DNA from: Craterostigma plantagineum
Taxonomy: Eukaryota > Streptophyta > Magnoliopsida > Lamiales > Linderniaceae
Assembly: GCA_027422505.1 (NCBI GenBank)
Contig: JAPQWV010000050.1
Coordinates: 1,984,001-2,048,000, forward strand
Direction: 5' to 3'
Length of the DNA stretch: 64,000 nucleotides
The notes beneath the pieces are model-generated. The model saw only the letters and a program-made list of their open reading frames with translations. It was not told the origin of the DNA and searched no databases. Positions 28,671 to 38,885 of this stretch are shown piece after piece. How positions within the stretch are numbered: the stretch's first letter is position 1; every line of letters starts with the position of its first letter. The position numbers and the translations under genes are program-made.

Positions 28671-28688
28671 TAAATTTTTTTTTCAGAC

Positions 28689-29381
28689 TTGGAGAGTGTT
28701 CCGGATGATTCCACGGGCGACGGGATAAATTACAGTGAGCATTTCCGCGAAGGAAGACGATTTCTGACCGACGTGGAAGCCATCAACTGGGCGAAAGGCG
28801 TCGCTATTGCTATTGGTATCGAGGTGATTATTTCGTCGCATAAGAAATGGGGCACAAAAAAATTGATTAGATGTTCTCGCGGAGAACGTTATAGAGGCAA
28901 GAAGGATGAATTGGAGAGGCTATCGAAGTATAACAAGTGCAGGTGTCCGTTTGTAGTCATAGCCCAGCAGGATCCAGCTTCTAGGGAATGGTACATTCGT
29001 AGGGGTGCACCTGAGAATTCCATACACAATCACCCACTGATACAGTATCCCGAGGGACACCGCCAGACGAGTGGGTTAAGTAGCCAGGCAAAGAAGGTCG
29101 TAGAGAAAATGACCGCTGCCCAAGCGAAACCAGCAAATATCCTCTCAGCGATGAGGGCTCGACACGCAGAAGATAACGCGCTGATCCGACATATATAATT
29201 ACAGAGATCGTTGAAGAAGCAATATTCTGAAGGTCGAGACGTGGTGAGCCAGTTGATGCACCAGGTGACAGAGTCCGGATATTTTGTTGAAGCGCTGAGA
29301 GACGAGGAGACTAATGTGCTGACACATGTCTTTCTGCTGCTCCCTCCGAGTAGGGACTTCCCACCCTTGGCCTGCAATTAG
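28689..29381 (+). pseudogene. MULE transposase / FAR1-like DNA-binding domain fragment
   Basis: An open frame of 169 codons (28689-29198) reads like the N-terminal region of FAR1-related MULE transposases: FLTDVEAINWAKGV, SHKKWGTKKLIRCSRGERYRG, CRCPFVVIA and WYIRRGAPENSIHNHPL. These make up the WRKY-GCM1-type zinc-binding fold with Cys and His ligands. It stops at a TAA (29196-29198). The same frame then continues for about 60 codons (SLKKQYSEGRDVVSQLMHQV, YFVEALRDEETNVLTHVFL) to a second stop at 29379-29381. That second part is the linker that normally precedes the DDE domain; the DDE domain itself is absent. It is therefore broken twice: by a nonsense or small frame change, and by loss of the catalytic half. 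Confidence 0.75.
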
Positions 29382-29397
29382 ATATTTATATATATAA

Positions 29398-29770
29398 AAA
29401 ATTCGACCGAACCCTAATTTCGGCCGGACCATGACACGACCGAAATCCGACTTCGGTCGGAGAACGGCCGACCGAAATTGAGGTTCGGTCGCCGAGGAGC
29501 GACCGAAGTCGGATTTCGGTTAGAACTGATCCGACCAAAACGCGATTTCGATCGGAGCCCCGGCGACCGAACAGTGATTTCGGTCGGAGCCCCGACGACC
29601 GAATCATGATTTCGGTCGGGCAGGTCATGACCGAAATCCGGTTTCAGTCACCCTTGTCCCGACCGAAATCATGTTTCGGTCGCGACTTGCCCGACCAAAA
29701 TTTCGCTTCGGCCGTGCCGTTTTTCGCCTGATTTCGCGTCCGATCGACCGTTTTTCGGCCTATTTCGATC
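29398..29770. repeat. GACCGAAAT / ATTTCGGTC array, right
   Basis: At least fifteen copies of GACCGAA or TTCGGTC words in both orientations lie next to the right TIR. This is the mirror partner of the left array. Confidence 0.75.
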
Positions 29771-30088
29771 CGTTTTCGACAATCTATCTACGTACGAATA
29801 AATTTTACGATAATTTTCTTACCAATCGTGAGAGCACCCCTTTCTCTTTCCCTTTCCCTTTCCTTGTCGTCGATCCATTGTGATTTGCAAATTTCTCTGT
29901 TTGTTTGTCTGATTTGGATATGTGATTTGAAAAGTGTTGCATAGTAAAGGATTTTAAATAGGAATTCTTACTTTTTATTATATTTTACCTTTTTAAATTA
30001 ATTTAAATAACATAGGGGCAAAAACGTCTTTTTTCAGTCCTTTAGGGGGCGGTAACAAGTAAAAAGGGGGCGGTAAATAGTAACTCCC

Positions 30089-31170
30089 ATAATTAATTCA
30101 CCATTCATTCAGATTTCAGACTTGGAAAATGTGAAATATATTCCGTCCGCCTACGAGGAGTTCGGTTTGATAACCGTAACCGTAACCGTATGAACTCGTC
30201 TACGCATAATAAATAACAAAGAAAAAGAATAAAAAAAGAAAAAGAATTAAGGCAACCAATGAAATGCCACATCATCACGCCGACCACATAAAGACATGGA
30301 AGCTGGAAGGAAGCTAATGTTGGGAAATTACAATTGATACCTTTGTGTTTAATACTTTTCAATTGGTGCCCAAATTTCTTTTGAATGATATCCATATTTT
30401 TAAGATTTTCCCAACTGCTACTCAAAATATTTTTCAATTCCAGAGAGTACTTATGTGTTTAAGTTTCTCCCAATTGGTGTCCGAAGTTTTTTAAGGTATG
30501 TACCCTTAACGTATAACGTCGTGATTTTAAATGATCGAAAATGATATTTTCTAAGTGTAAGTCTTATTATTGCTAAAGTAATTCTAGAAATGACTAAATG
30601 CATTCCTACATCTAAAAATCAAATTTGTAGCTTTTTACAATCACAAGGTTATACGGTAAGGGCACCTACCTTGAAAACAATTCATACACAAATTGGATAA
30701 ACCGTAAACACAAACCTGAAAAGCTCAAAAATACTTTGAATACCACTTGAAATGTCTTAAAAACAGGGAGACATACCAAACCTGAAAATTAACATTGGCA
30801 CTTGGCAGGAGTTGCCCCAAAAAATCTTAATTTCAGGGGTACCAAGTAAAATATTCCTAATTTGTTTACCATTGACGAGGACGACTTTGGACATGGAATA
30901 TTTCTTTTTTTCTGCCTATTCCCTCCCTCAATAAATATTGATACTTCCTTTTATCCATAGATGACTTACAAGAAGACGTTGTTTCCGTCATCATCTTCCT
31001 CTTTGTTAAAAACAGTGTACAACAGCCAGCCTTGGGGCAAAGTAAAGATATAGTATAGCTAAAACTCACAAATAACCGAAAGATAAGAAGGGGACGATTG
31101 TATCATAAAACACAGAATAGTTTCATTCAAGATTAGTAGTGCAATACGGGGCAAAGGAAGATAAAGCTAA
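30089..31170. other. Intergenic downstream of GATA gene
   Basis: Between the MULE and the GATA stop codon; holds the GATA 3' UTR. I see no gene, RNA or element. Confidence 0.55.
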
Positions 31171-32746
31171 TTATGACGAATCACTGCCATTTTCCGCTGC
31201 AGTTAACATGATCTCTTCCGCCCCAAGATTCCCATTCTACAGAAGAGAAAAAGTCACGTATCAATAAAATGCTTTAAATCGAACCTAACATTAATGATGC
31301 CCGCGCCTCACCTCCTCGTTTCTTATACGGTGAGGATTTGTGGGGTGCTGATTTGTCGTCTTCGAGAGATCTCTCAATGTTCCCTGTTCAAATAGAGACA
31401 AACAGGACAAAAGATTTATTACTGTTCGCGTTTTGAGCCAAGGCAAGAAATCTTTGTTTTCAGACGATTTTGAAATCCTTATGAAGATACCTTATTAGCC
31501 CACATGAGCCCACATGCGTTGCAAAGGGTCCTCGGTCCTTCGGGCCCTCGGCGCATCATTGGAGTAGATTTCGCACTGATGCCACAGTGGCGACAGCTGG
31601 CGTTTTATCGAAAAAGATGTAAGGTCATGGCATAAAGCAAGAACTATCCTATCTACAGAGTGAACCTATGTGAAGTTTTCATAAACCATCAATGCAACAA
31701 TGAAGTTACATAACATGCTATCGATTCTGTGTGAATAGGATAATAGGATGAACAATATCCTTCAATAGATGAATGAAACTATACTGACCAAGCTTCTTGT
31801 TGTGGTCCATTGCAATCTGTTCCCCAGCTGTGATTCGAATCCCAACTCGTTGCTGCCAATGCAGAATCATCTTGAACCTTGGCCGAAGTAAACTGACCTT
31901 TTTTCCGCTGCATTCTTCAGCATTGAAAAAGATGTTCACCAAAGGAAACAAAATATGAGAGAAAGGGACCAAAAACCAATCAGAAACAACACAAGACAAA
32001 TAGATAGGACTTTTCAATACCTCAGAGCCACTTCTTTACGTACGGTATACAGGATTTTCTTCTCAAAATTTCTTTCTTTCCTCTTTTCACGAAATCGCAT
32101 CAGTGATGCCAATCTGTGAGAAACGTTTAGCTTCTGTGGGGGATTGGGTAAACCCTGTCGGTGATATTACTCGAATTGGTGCCAAGTTGAATGTTAAAAA
32201 CAAAATAGTAAACCTCATTAGACAAAACATACTCTACTACTGGAAGTTATCACAGGAACGGTAGGAACATTTTGAGGTACTTCACGACCTCCCAACAGTA
32301 AAAGCACAGCTTGAACCTAAGGCCAAATATATTGACACAAGGAGAAATCAATAGAAGAACTAGTCACAGAAGAAACAACAATCGAACACAAACATATGAA
32401 GCTCAAATCTTAAGGTGCATAAGAGGACCTTCTCAGGTGAGACCGAGTCGAAGACATAAACTTGTCCCTGAAATGACAGAGTGAGCTGATTACTGTTCTC
32501 AGCTCCCTCTATCTGAGACACAGCTGCTCCGTGATTGCTCGTTTGGTTACCCATATCAACAGAAACATTACCATCCATAACTTCACGTACTCTATCACTG
32601 CTACCCATGTCATCATCATGATCTCCATGGTCATCATGGTTAATTACATTCTCACTACCAATATGATGATGGTGATTCAATCCCTGATGAGGCTGATCTT
32701 GCAAGTAATGCATGATTCCCGCTTCGTTACTGTGCATCCCATCCAT
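31171..32746 (-). CDS. ZML: GATA factor with TIFY, CCT and GATA domains (ZML/GATA24-GATA28 type)
   Basis: Seven coding exons: 32746-32429, 32316-32233, 32154-32021, 31914-31789, 31596-31491, 31383-31312 and 31236-31171, giving 301 residues in frame. Order of domains: an acidic His-rich N-terminus, TIFY region (about 85-120, [11 protein letters not shown]), CCT domain (about 143-180, [23 protein letters not shown]), then a GATA finger with spacing C-x2-C-x20-C-x2-C (CRHC...CNAC, about 220-250). The 20-residue loop marks the plant class III (ZIM/ZML) GATA factors. Arabidopsis ZML1/ZML2 act in cryptochrome-dependent light responses. Length matches that family. A 5' UTR exon ending TTTGATG|GTGAGC near 33003 is likely. 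Confidence 0.93.
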
Positions 32747-35149
32747 CGCCGCGCTACCAGAGAAACAAAGTGAAAAATTTTACAAAGATTGAATAAATTC
32801 ACTTCATACCCTGAAACTAATTGGTGTAGGGTTAGAGCAGACATTGCTTAGTCGATGACTAGATGTGATCAACTACCACAGACAGTAGCTCCTTTTTTCC
32901 ATACAAGTAAATAGCCGCGGGAAACAAAAATCAACCAAACAAATCATCTTACTGCAAAATTGAAAAAAGAAAAACGAAATCGGGGAAAAAGAAAGCTCAC
33001 CATCAAACTGTGAGATTAAACCACGACCGATTGAAAGGATTATCTGATTGAACGGAGAGCGAAGACCAACGGACGATTGAGATCAATTGCAGGAGATAGT
33101 ATGCGGTGGAGATTGGGGACCTATATACGTAGGGTTGACGACGACGATTGACGGTGATGGACGGGGGGCCTTTTCGTAATTTAATATTTTGTAAAAAGTA
33201 AGGAGTTCGTGGGCTGTTCTGCTTGAGCCTATATATAAGGAGATTTGTTAGCATGAAATTAATCCGAAACCGTTAATGGATCGATCGGCCAGACCCGTTA
33301 ACGATTCGGCCCATACATTTCTTTCGTAATCGATTCAGCTAATACGATACGTCCCTCTAAATACTAGAAATCACGAAATAGACTCTTGGAATATGTACCT
33401 TATTAATTACGTCAAATAAAAAATTAATACAAACGAAATTGAGAAGCCTCTGCCCTCTTGGGGAATCTCCGTTTAACGGCGAGGATTATAGTGGCCGTCT
33501 AACAAAAAATAATTGTTTTATAATTATTATTATTATTATTATTATTAATATCATAGTTCCTACTCAATCGTGGGATTACCATCCACAAATCTTGTAAATA
33601 TATTCCAAATTCAATACGACAGTTATAACTCAATGGTGAAAAATAACCGAAATTTGATTAGGCCAGCGTTTTTATCCCTAATTTTCTTGACGTCCTTTCT
33701 TGATATTAGGCCAAACTCATAACTTATGAATCATATGTAAAGAATGTCATAATTCAAACAGAAGACTTTTTATTTCGACTCGAACATGTTCGAAATCCAA
33801 ACCTCATAAGTCAAACAAGACAAACTGATAAAATAGTGCAAAGTACACAAGTTGATTTCTAACAGGCATGGCTTTGGCCAACTTATAAGTATAAGCAACA
33901 TTAAAAACAATTACAGCCAAGAAAGTGTTAGGACTTCCTTAGCAAATACGAATCGCCGAAAGATTAGGGCCAAAGCTGCAGTCATGAAGTAGAAAATATG
34001 TAAGCTAGGATAAATACAGACATTTCCAGCAATGGCGAATCGAAGACAGTATATTAGTGCGAAGAAACGGAAGCAGTTAAATCCTTTTTCAAAGATATTG
34101 GCGGGGATAGCAACGTTAAGATTTTGCTTTGAACATATCACAGCACAGATTAACAGTCATTTAACATCATGCAACACTCTACATATCAGAGAGAATCTTT
34201 TCCTTGAACAGATCTATATAGACCACCTTAACAACCACAACGCCACAGTTAATGGAATTCAGCTCAGTGCAACAAACTTGATCCATGTAATGGAGGAATA
34301 CATAAATAGAAGTCTGCTTGCAGTTGCACAGCAAAAATGTCAAGAGAGAAGAGAAATTATAGTAAAGAGATAAACCAGCTTCATCCCAAAGTGTACAGGA
34401 TATTCACTGCAATTACAAAAATTCACAGAAGTAGAATCAAGGGCAAAGGCAAATGATTACTGCCAGTCCAAACATTAGCATAGCAACATTGTCCCAAAAT
34501 TTTAATGTTTGACCTATGGATTTAGAAATTGAGAAAGCATAAGCAAGTAAACGAAACGCGGCCTGCCACATGCAACATGTTATGCTTCAGCTTCCTGACA
34601 CTACTAGCCATACAAATGATGCAAAATTTCCTATCTAGAGAAATGCATTTCAACAACTGGTGAAGGAAACTAGCATAGCAATACGAGATAAACAATGTTA
34701 GGACATATTACATAGCCTTGCAATAATTCTATCCACCTTTCAGAAACATGGCTGGTAAAAAACAAAACGATTAAATTACACAAATCCACGCCAAGTAATC
34801 ATTGATCAAGTTACACGAACGACCCAAAGAAATTTAACCCACATTTGTACATATCCGATATCCGAAGTAGGCAATATTACATTACCTTGCAATAATTCTA
34901 TCCACCTTTCACATATATGGCTCATACAAAAACGATCGAAATTATTGGGAACCGGCGAGAAAATAATATTAAGTACAATGAAACGACCCAAAGAAATTTA
35001 ACCCACATTTGCACTGTGTTATCCACCCTTTAAATTATTGGGAACCGGCGAGAAAATAATATTCAGATTCGTGACCAGAGCAGCTAAATACACCAAACAA
35101 CATAAGAAGATTGATGCGCAAATGACCTGAAAACGGCGTCGTAAGGGCA
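32747..35149. other. GATA upstream region and spacer to ATP-synthase-f-like gene
   Basis: Positions 32747-33250 hold the GATA leader intron, a probable first exon and the promoter. An (ATT)n run lies at about 33521-33548. The stretch 33600-34700 shows no gene; an open frame at 34032-34373 has no recognisable domain. Local duplications lie at 34710-35066. Confidence 0.5.
34710..35066. repeat. Local direct duplications downstream of the ATP-synthase-f-like gene
   Basis: TTGCAATAATTCTATCCACC occurs at about 34716 and 34888. ACCCAAAGAAATTTAACCCAC occurs at about 34822 and 34986. ATTATTGGGAACCGGCGAG occurs at about 34940 and 35034. The spacing suggests two overlapping duplications of roughly 100-170 bp. 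Confidence 0.75.
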
Positions 35150-35422
35150 TCAGTGATTCCCACTCGCCGCGTGTTCCTGCTTGTGTTTGAGGTGGCGGCG
35201 CTCCTCGGGAAGAGCGACGAGGTAGGAGAATATCATCCCTCCGAAGCAGATGTGGTAGAGCGGCTCGACGGAGCTCGTCTCGATGTATTTGGCGTGGTAC
35301 GTGTCCAGCCCACGCTTCGCGGCGTTCTTCAAATAGCTCATCGATAGCATCGGCTTAAAGTATCCAGGCAATTCGGTCACCTTCTTTCCCTTAACCTCGT
35401 TGTAGAAGGCGCGCATCGCCAT
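35150..35422 (-). CDS. Mitochondrial ATP synthase subunit f-like small membrane protein (plant Fb15 family)
   Basis: One exon, 90 residues: MAMRAFYNEVKGKKVTELPG, a basic middle, then a single membrane segment (PLYHICFGGMIFSYLVALP, about 54-72) and a charged His/Lys/Glu tail. By recall it matches a conserved plant family annotated 'fiber protein Fb15', assigned to the Fo part of mitochondrial ATP synthase (f/ATP17-like). It has no cleavable presequence, as expected for a small inner-membrane subunit. The full length of the family is present. The family match is firmer than the subunit name. Confidence 0.75.
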   Translation of the reverse strand: MAMRAFYNEVKGKKVTELPGYFKPMLSMSYLKNAAKRGLDTYHAKYIETSSVEPLYHICFGGMIFSYLVALPEERRHLKHKQEHAASGNH

Positions 35423-35799
35423 TTTTTTTTCAAGGTGATTCGATCGATCTGTATCGTTTGGTTCAATTTCCAGATTAATCGGACAAGAGATGGATAGATG
35501 GAGGACAGCGACGACCCCTAATTCTTAACCGCAGGATTATTTGGTATTTGCTGATTTACCCTTTCTTTCTTCTTTTATTCTTTACGGTAAATCATGTTTA
35601 AACCTTTCAACTTTCAAGGCCCATGGAACTAACTATATTGAAATGCACAGTAATGTTATGATGCTCACCTTGAGTGGGCACCTTCGTGACAATCAACCAC
35701 ATCAACGCGCGAAATTGGCATCCGATGGAATTTTTTATTGATCTATAACCACACATGGATTAGTGAACACATCGGGGGTTGATTTCTCATGTTGACGTG
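35423..35799. other. Upstream of ATP-synthase-f-like gene
   Basis: Leader and promoter of the minus-strand gene, then plain A/T-rich DNA up to the 8-bp target duplication of the hAT MITE. Confidence 0.5.
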
Positions 35800-36044
35800 C
35801 AGGGGCGGACCCATGTATAGTCTTGGCGCCCAGAGGAATAATAACTAGTATATGGTGAGGAATTTATGAGAATAGTCCATGGTATAGTGGTTTGACCCCC
35901 CAAGTGAAAGATCATGTCAAGGATCGATCTAGTGTTCGACCCCCCCAAGTTACCCATTTTATCTCATTTTTTAATAAAAGCCATATATCAATTAGGTTGG
36001 GCTAAAGTTTGACCCCCAAGCCCAATGGTCTGGGTCTGCCACTG
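35800..36044. mobile_element. hAT-type MITE, 245 bp, complete with 8-bp target duplication
   Basis: Ends are CAGGGGCGGACCCA on the left and, as reverse complement of the right end, CAGTGGCAGACCCA. They are flanked by the exact direct repeat TTGACGTG at 35792-35799 and 36045-36052. An 8-bp target duplication with CAG...CTG ends is diagnostic of hAT elements. The interior has GACCCCCCAAG repeats and no coding capacity. Confidence 0.9.
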
Positions 36045-36052
36045 TTGACGTG

Positions 36053-37234
36053 GCACAAAAAAAGCCACATATCAGGTGCTCACGGATGGTGCTCATGCAA
36101 GGTGAGCACTATAACATTTCTATACGTTAGTATACCGTGATTTTATTATTTTTTATGTTAAACTCAGTTATCTATACTCTTTCATAAAACGTGGGGGTGT
36201 GTATAAACTATCAATTGAGTCTCAATTTGGTATGTAACTTTAAAAAAAAAACCCCTCACTAACTCTAATACTATATTTGGTTACTTACTTTTTTAATTGA
36301 AACTATTAATCATTAATATAATTTATATGCATACATAACCAAATTTAACTAATAGTTATCAGTTAGATAATATCAAATTTATATATTTATATATTATAAC
36401 ACACACGTTAGAGTGTGCAAGAAGTAGTAGTCTGTATTCTTGTAAGAGAGTGTATGGTGAACAAAATAGTCAAATTGGGCTATCAATTTGATAAGGTTAT
36501 GTATAAATTTACAAGGAATTGCTTAAGTACAATGTTACCTTCAATAATATCTTTCTATTTTATTAAATGAGAGAGGCTTATAGTAACTATTTTCTAATTA
36601 ATTTGGTGTGTCACTCATAATTATAAATTTACCTATGATAGTGGTAATATTACAATTATATCCTCGGATCTATTTTCTTATACATAATAAAAGCAATAAA
36701 ATTACACTTATAATTTAAATAAACATAACTTAAAAATATAAAGTAATGTATTTATATTTAAGTGCACATGCATAGAATGTGCATATGTACTAGTAATTTA
36801 TTAAATGTCAATCCTTAAATGAAAATCTTATTTTTTTGAATATTCAAATATAAACTAGATATATTTGCACACACTTTGAGTGAGCCAAACATTCTAGTAG
36901 TTGTAAATACGCAGTAGTCCACCTTAGCCCCCCATCAGCAGATCCTCCCCACAAATGCAACTCCACTGCCACCGATATAAACTATACTATGATTATGATA
37001 TTTTACATGAAATGATAACATCAACTTTTACTTCTTTACAACTAAAATATCACATAAACAAAAACATCAGTTTTTTCGTATATAAGTGAGGGATTTTTAA
37101 GTAAATTGCCTTTGAAGTTGTCAACGTTAAAAAAATATCCTCTAAATGAAAAATGACTTTAATGTCCTTACTAATTGGGGTCCTAAAAAATGCGGGATCC
37201 CTGGCTACATAGCACGGGTCCCATAAGCGGAGGG
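36053..37234. other. Intergenic, AT-rich
   Basis: No coding, RNA or terminal-repeat signal recognised; long A/T stretches and short poly-A runs only. Confidence 0.5.
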
Positions 37235-37430
37235 CAGTGCTATGCTACAGGAGACCCGCCCATGCTGTGCAGCAAATGGGCGGGACCCCTGCTATATAGC
37301 ACGGGTCCCACGCCCAATATGGGCGGGTCTCCCGCCGCAGCAGGCACATGAGACCCGCCCATGCTGTGCAGGGGTCAGTGCTATGCTGCTGGAGACCCGC
37401 CCATGCTGTGCAGCAAATGGGCGGGGTCTT
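37235..37430. repeat. 141-bp-period direct repeat with GC-rich hairpins
   Basis: CAGTGCTATGCT...GGAGACCCGCCCATGCTGTG occurs at about 37235-37288 and again at about 37376-37428, with a partial copy at about 37349. Each full copy contains CCCGCCCAT, a 12-base loop, then ATGGGCGGG, a perfect 9-bp stem. The block is much richer in G/C than its surroundings. Confidence 0.8.
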
Positions 37431-37905
37431 TGCTGGCATGCGGGACACTTGCTCTATAGCATGTGAACGTTGGACTACACAACCACTGGACTACAGCCCA
37501 CCTCTCACCCTATCGCGGTCTCGATTTAACATATTGGTTTTGCTGCCGAAAAAAATGACACCTTCTAAAAAGACGAAAATACCCTTAAATTGAAGGCTAT
37601 TTTTTAAAAGGTAAAACCGAAGAGACTATTTTTTTAAGTTGACTACAGTCAAAAGCTATTTTTTACAAAGAACATAAGTGAGGACAGTTCAAAAAATTTC
37701 CCTACAAGGCGCGTTGCGAACAGGTCAGACAAGCCGCTGACCGTAATTCGATGTTACTTTTCAGAAATCGCGAGGTAATAACGTGCATTTCAGTGTAACA
37801 ACATGAGACATAGATGAATGAATGTACCCTATTTTCTAAAGATGAATGTGCCATTTTGGGCTACATATGGCTCAGCATCCATTTTATACGGGCTAGAAGA
37901 CCAAC

Positions 37906-37966
37906 GGGCCCAATAGGCCTTCTCATTATCCGAGAGAAATATAAAAGAACTCAAATGATTTGGGCC
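37906..37966 (+). promoter_or_regulatory. Probable promoter of the snoRNA cluster
   Basis: GGGCCCA at 37906-37912 (site II in reverse), TATAAAAG at 37940-37947 and TGGGCC at 37961 lie together, about 500 bases before the first good snoRNA. Site II motifs are typical of plant snoRNA and ribosomal-gene promoters. A (CT)n run at about 38001-38014 may be in the leader. Confidence 0.45.
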
Positions 37967-38266
37967 TATAATAGCTGCCCATCTTGGAAGCGAGCCCTAG
38001 CTCTCTCTCTCTCTATATATGTATCCGTCCATGGTTGATCTCAAAATGTCCGTAGCCGTTGCTCTTCTCTGGATCCACCCAGGTCGAACAATATTGTGTA
38101 TCGGAGATTGTTCTAGTCTGGTCGATGAGTTGACTTCGGATACTCGACGTCGATGTAATCTGATGGTATTTGTTGTCTTGCTCTTTTTCTTTTTGTTTTT
38201 TGTTTTTGAAGACAAATTGCACATATTCGCTCCTTTTGTGGTTTATCGCGTGGGTAATTCTGGGCA

Positions 38267-38337
38267 AATGATGAAGTTTTGAGAGTGGAACGCCTCGATG
38301 ATGTATTTTGTTTCGAGGATGTAATGACGCTCATCTG
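38267..38337 (+). ncRNA. Possible C/D box snoRNA (weak)
   Basis: ATGATGA at 38268-38274 and CTGA at 38335-38338 lie about 60 bases apart, in the same strand and locus as three better candidates. No terminal stem is evident and I recognise no rRNA guide. Listed only because of its neighbours. Confidence 0.2.
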
Positions 38338-38482
38338 AATAGGAAGATCTGATGCCTTATCGACTTATTTCCGATTTATAACATTTTACAGACTTGGGTT
38401 GGAACTGATATCTATCGCATTCAATTCGTCAGTTTAAACTTTAGCTCTCCATACGTTTTATTGGAAGTGCTAATCCTTGGTG

Positions 38483-38566
38483 AAGCCTATGATGAATAGT
38501 TTATTTCCAGAAATGCAGCGTACGTTGCAATGTTGATTGATTATGAACTAGGACGGACTGAGGCTT
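38483..38566 (+). ncRNA. C/D box snoRNA, predicted 18S rRNA methylation guide
   Basis: Terminal stem AAGCC (38483-38487) pairs with GGCTT (38562-38566). C box ATGATGA is at 38489-38495 and D box CTGA at 38558-38561, each next to the stem. The ten bases ACTAGGACGG just before the D box are complementary to CCGUCCUAGU in 18S rRNA (the conserved AUACCGUCCUAGUCUC region). By the D+5 rule the predicted 2'-O-methyl site is the U of CCGU. Length of 84 nt is normal. The layout is complete; the rRNA match is from memory. Confidence 0.75.
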
Positions 38567-38632
38567 TCCCTTTATTTCTCTCTTTTTTTTTCAAAAACAA
38601 TTGTTGATAAATATGTAGAATTCGCAGTAACC

Positions 38633-38707
38633 ATGGATGATGAGAACTTGCCATTTACAGTTATCCCTGTCTGATAATTGTCTGCTGACATCTTGTAATC
38701 CGACATG
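38633..38707 (+). ncRNA. C/D box snoRNA copy 1, predicted 25S rRNA guide (snR38-like)
   Basis: C box ATGATGA is at 38637-38643. The guide ACAGTTATCCCTGT (38657-38670) directly abuts a perfect CTGA (38671-38674), used as D'. A C'-like TGCTGA follows and a degenerate D box CCGA lies at 38700-38703. The guide pairs over 13 bases with the universally conserved ACAGGGAUAACUG of 25S rRNA near the peptidyl-transferase centre. Position 5 from the D' box predicts methylation of the second G of GGG. The outer stem is weak (CATG/CATG). It is paralogous to the next snoRNA. Confidence 0.65.
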
Positions 38708-38803
38708 AAATACTGCCCATGTTCTATATTCATTGACCATTACAAAATCTCAACTGTTTTTATTCTCTTTGATGCGAATTTAGCACTTTCCTGTATGATA
38801 ATC

Positions 38804-38885
38804 TTGGTGAATGATGAGAAAAACTATTGACAGTTATCCCTGTCTGATAATCATGTGCTGTAAAGTTTTTTATATGACACACCAA
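38804..38885 (+). ncRNA. C/D box snoRNA copy 2, predicted 25S rRNA guide (snR38-like)
   Basis: A 6-bp terminal stem, TTGGTG at 38804-38809 with CACCAA at 38880-38885, encloses C box ATGATGA (38811-38817). The same guide ACAGTTATCCCTGT lies at 38830-38843, followed by D' CTGA at 38844-38847. A degenerate D box ATGA is at 38874-38877. Guide and D' are identical to copy 1 while the rest has diverged, which implies selection on the guide. The predicted target is the same 25S G. Confidence 0.7.

Larger units (their letters stand above)
28153..30088 (+). mobile_element. Mutator-like element with long terminal inverted repeats and FAR1-like fragment
   Basis: The left flank from about 28153 (TTGCTATTCACC...CACCGCCCCCTAAAGGGCTGAA) is mirrored by the right flank ending about 30088 (reverse complement TTACTATTTACC...TACCGCCCCCTAAAGGACTG). 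The similarity continues inward for roughly 250-300 bases, through GAAAGGG and GGTAAG..TTCGTA words. Inside lie arrays of GACCGAAAT/ATTTCGGTC words around a short reading frame. Long TIRs and a FAR1/MULE DNA-binding domain identify a MULE. No clear 9-bp target duplication was found and the DDE catalytic region is missing, so it is non-autonomous. Confidence 0.8.

Noticed and set aside
34032..34373. 113-codon plus-strand open frame
   Set aside because: No domain, sits beside local duplications, and has no promoter or splice signals I can support.
37180..37470. CRISPR-like array
   Set aside because: Eukaryotic context, only two or three unequal units and no spacers of constant length; it is a hairpin-containing direct repeat.
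38019..38282. Small protein starting MVDLKMSVAVALLWIHPG ahead of the snoRNAs
   Set aside because: No recognised domain, and a GTATTTG donor-like site interrupts it; better explained as leader or host exon of the snoRNA transcript.
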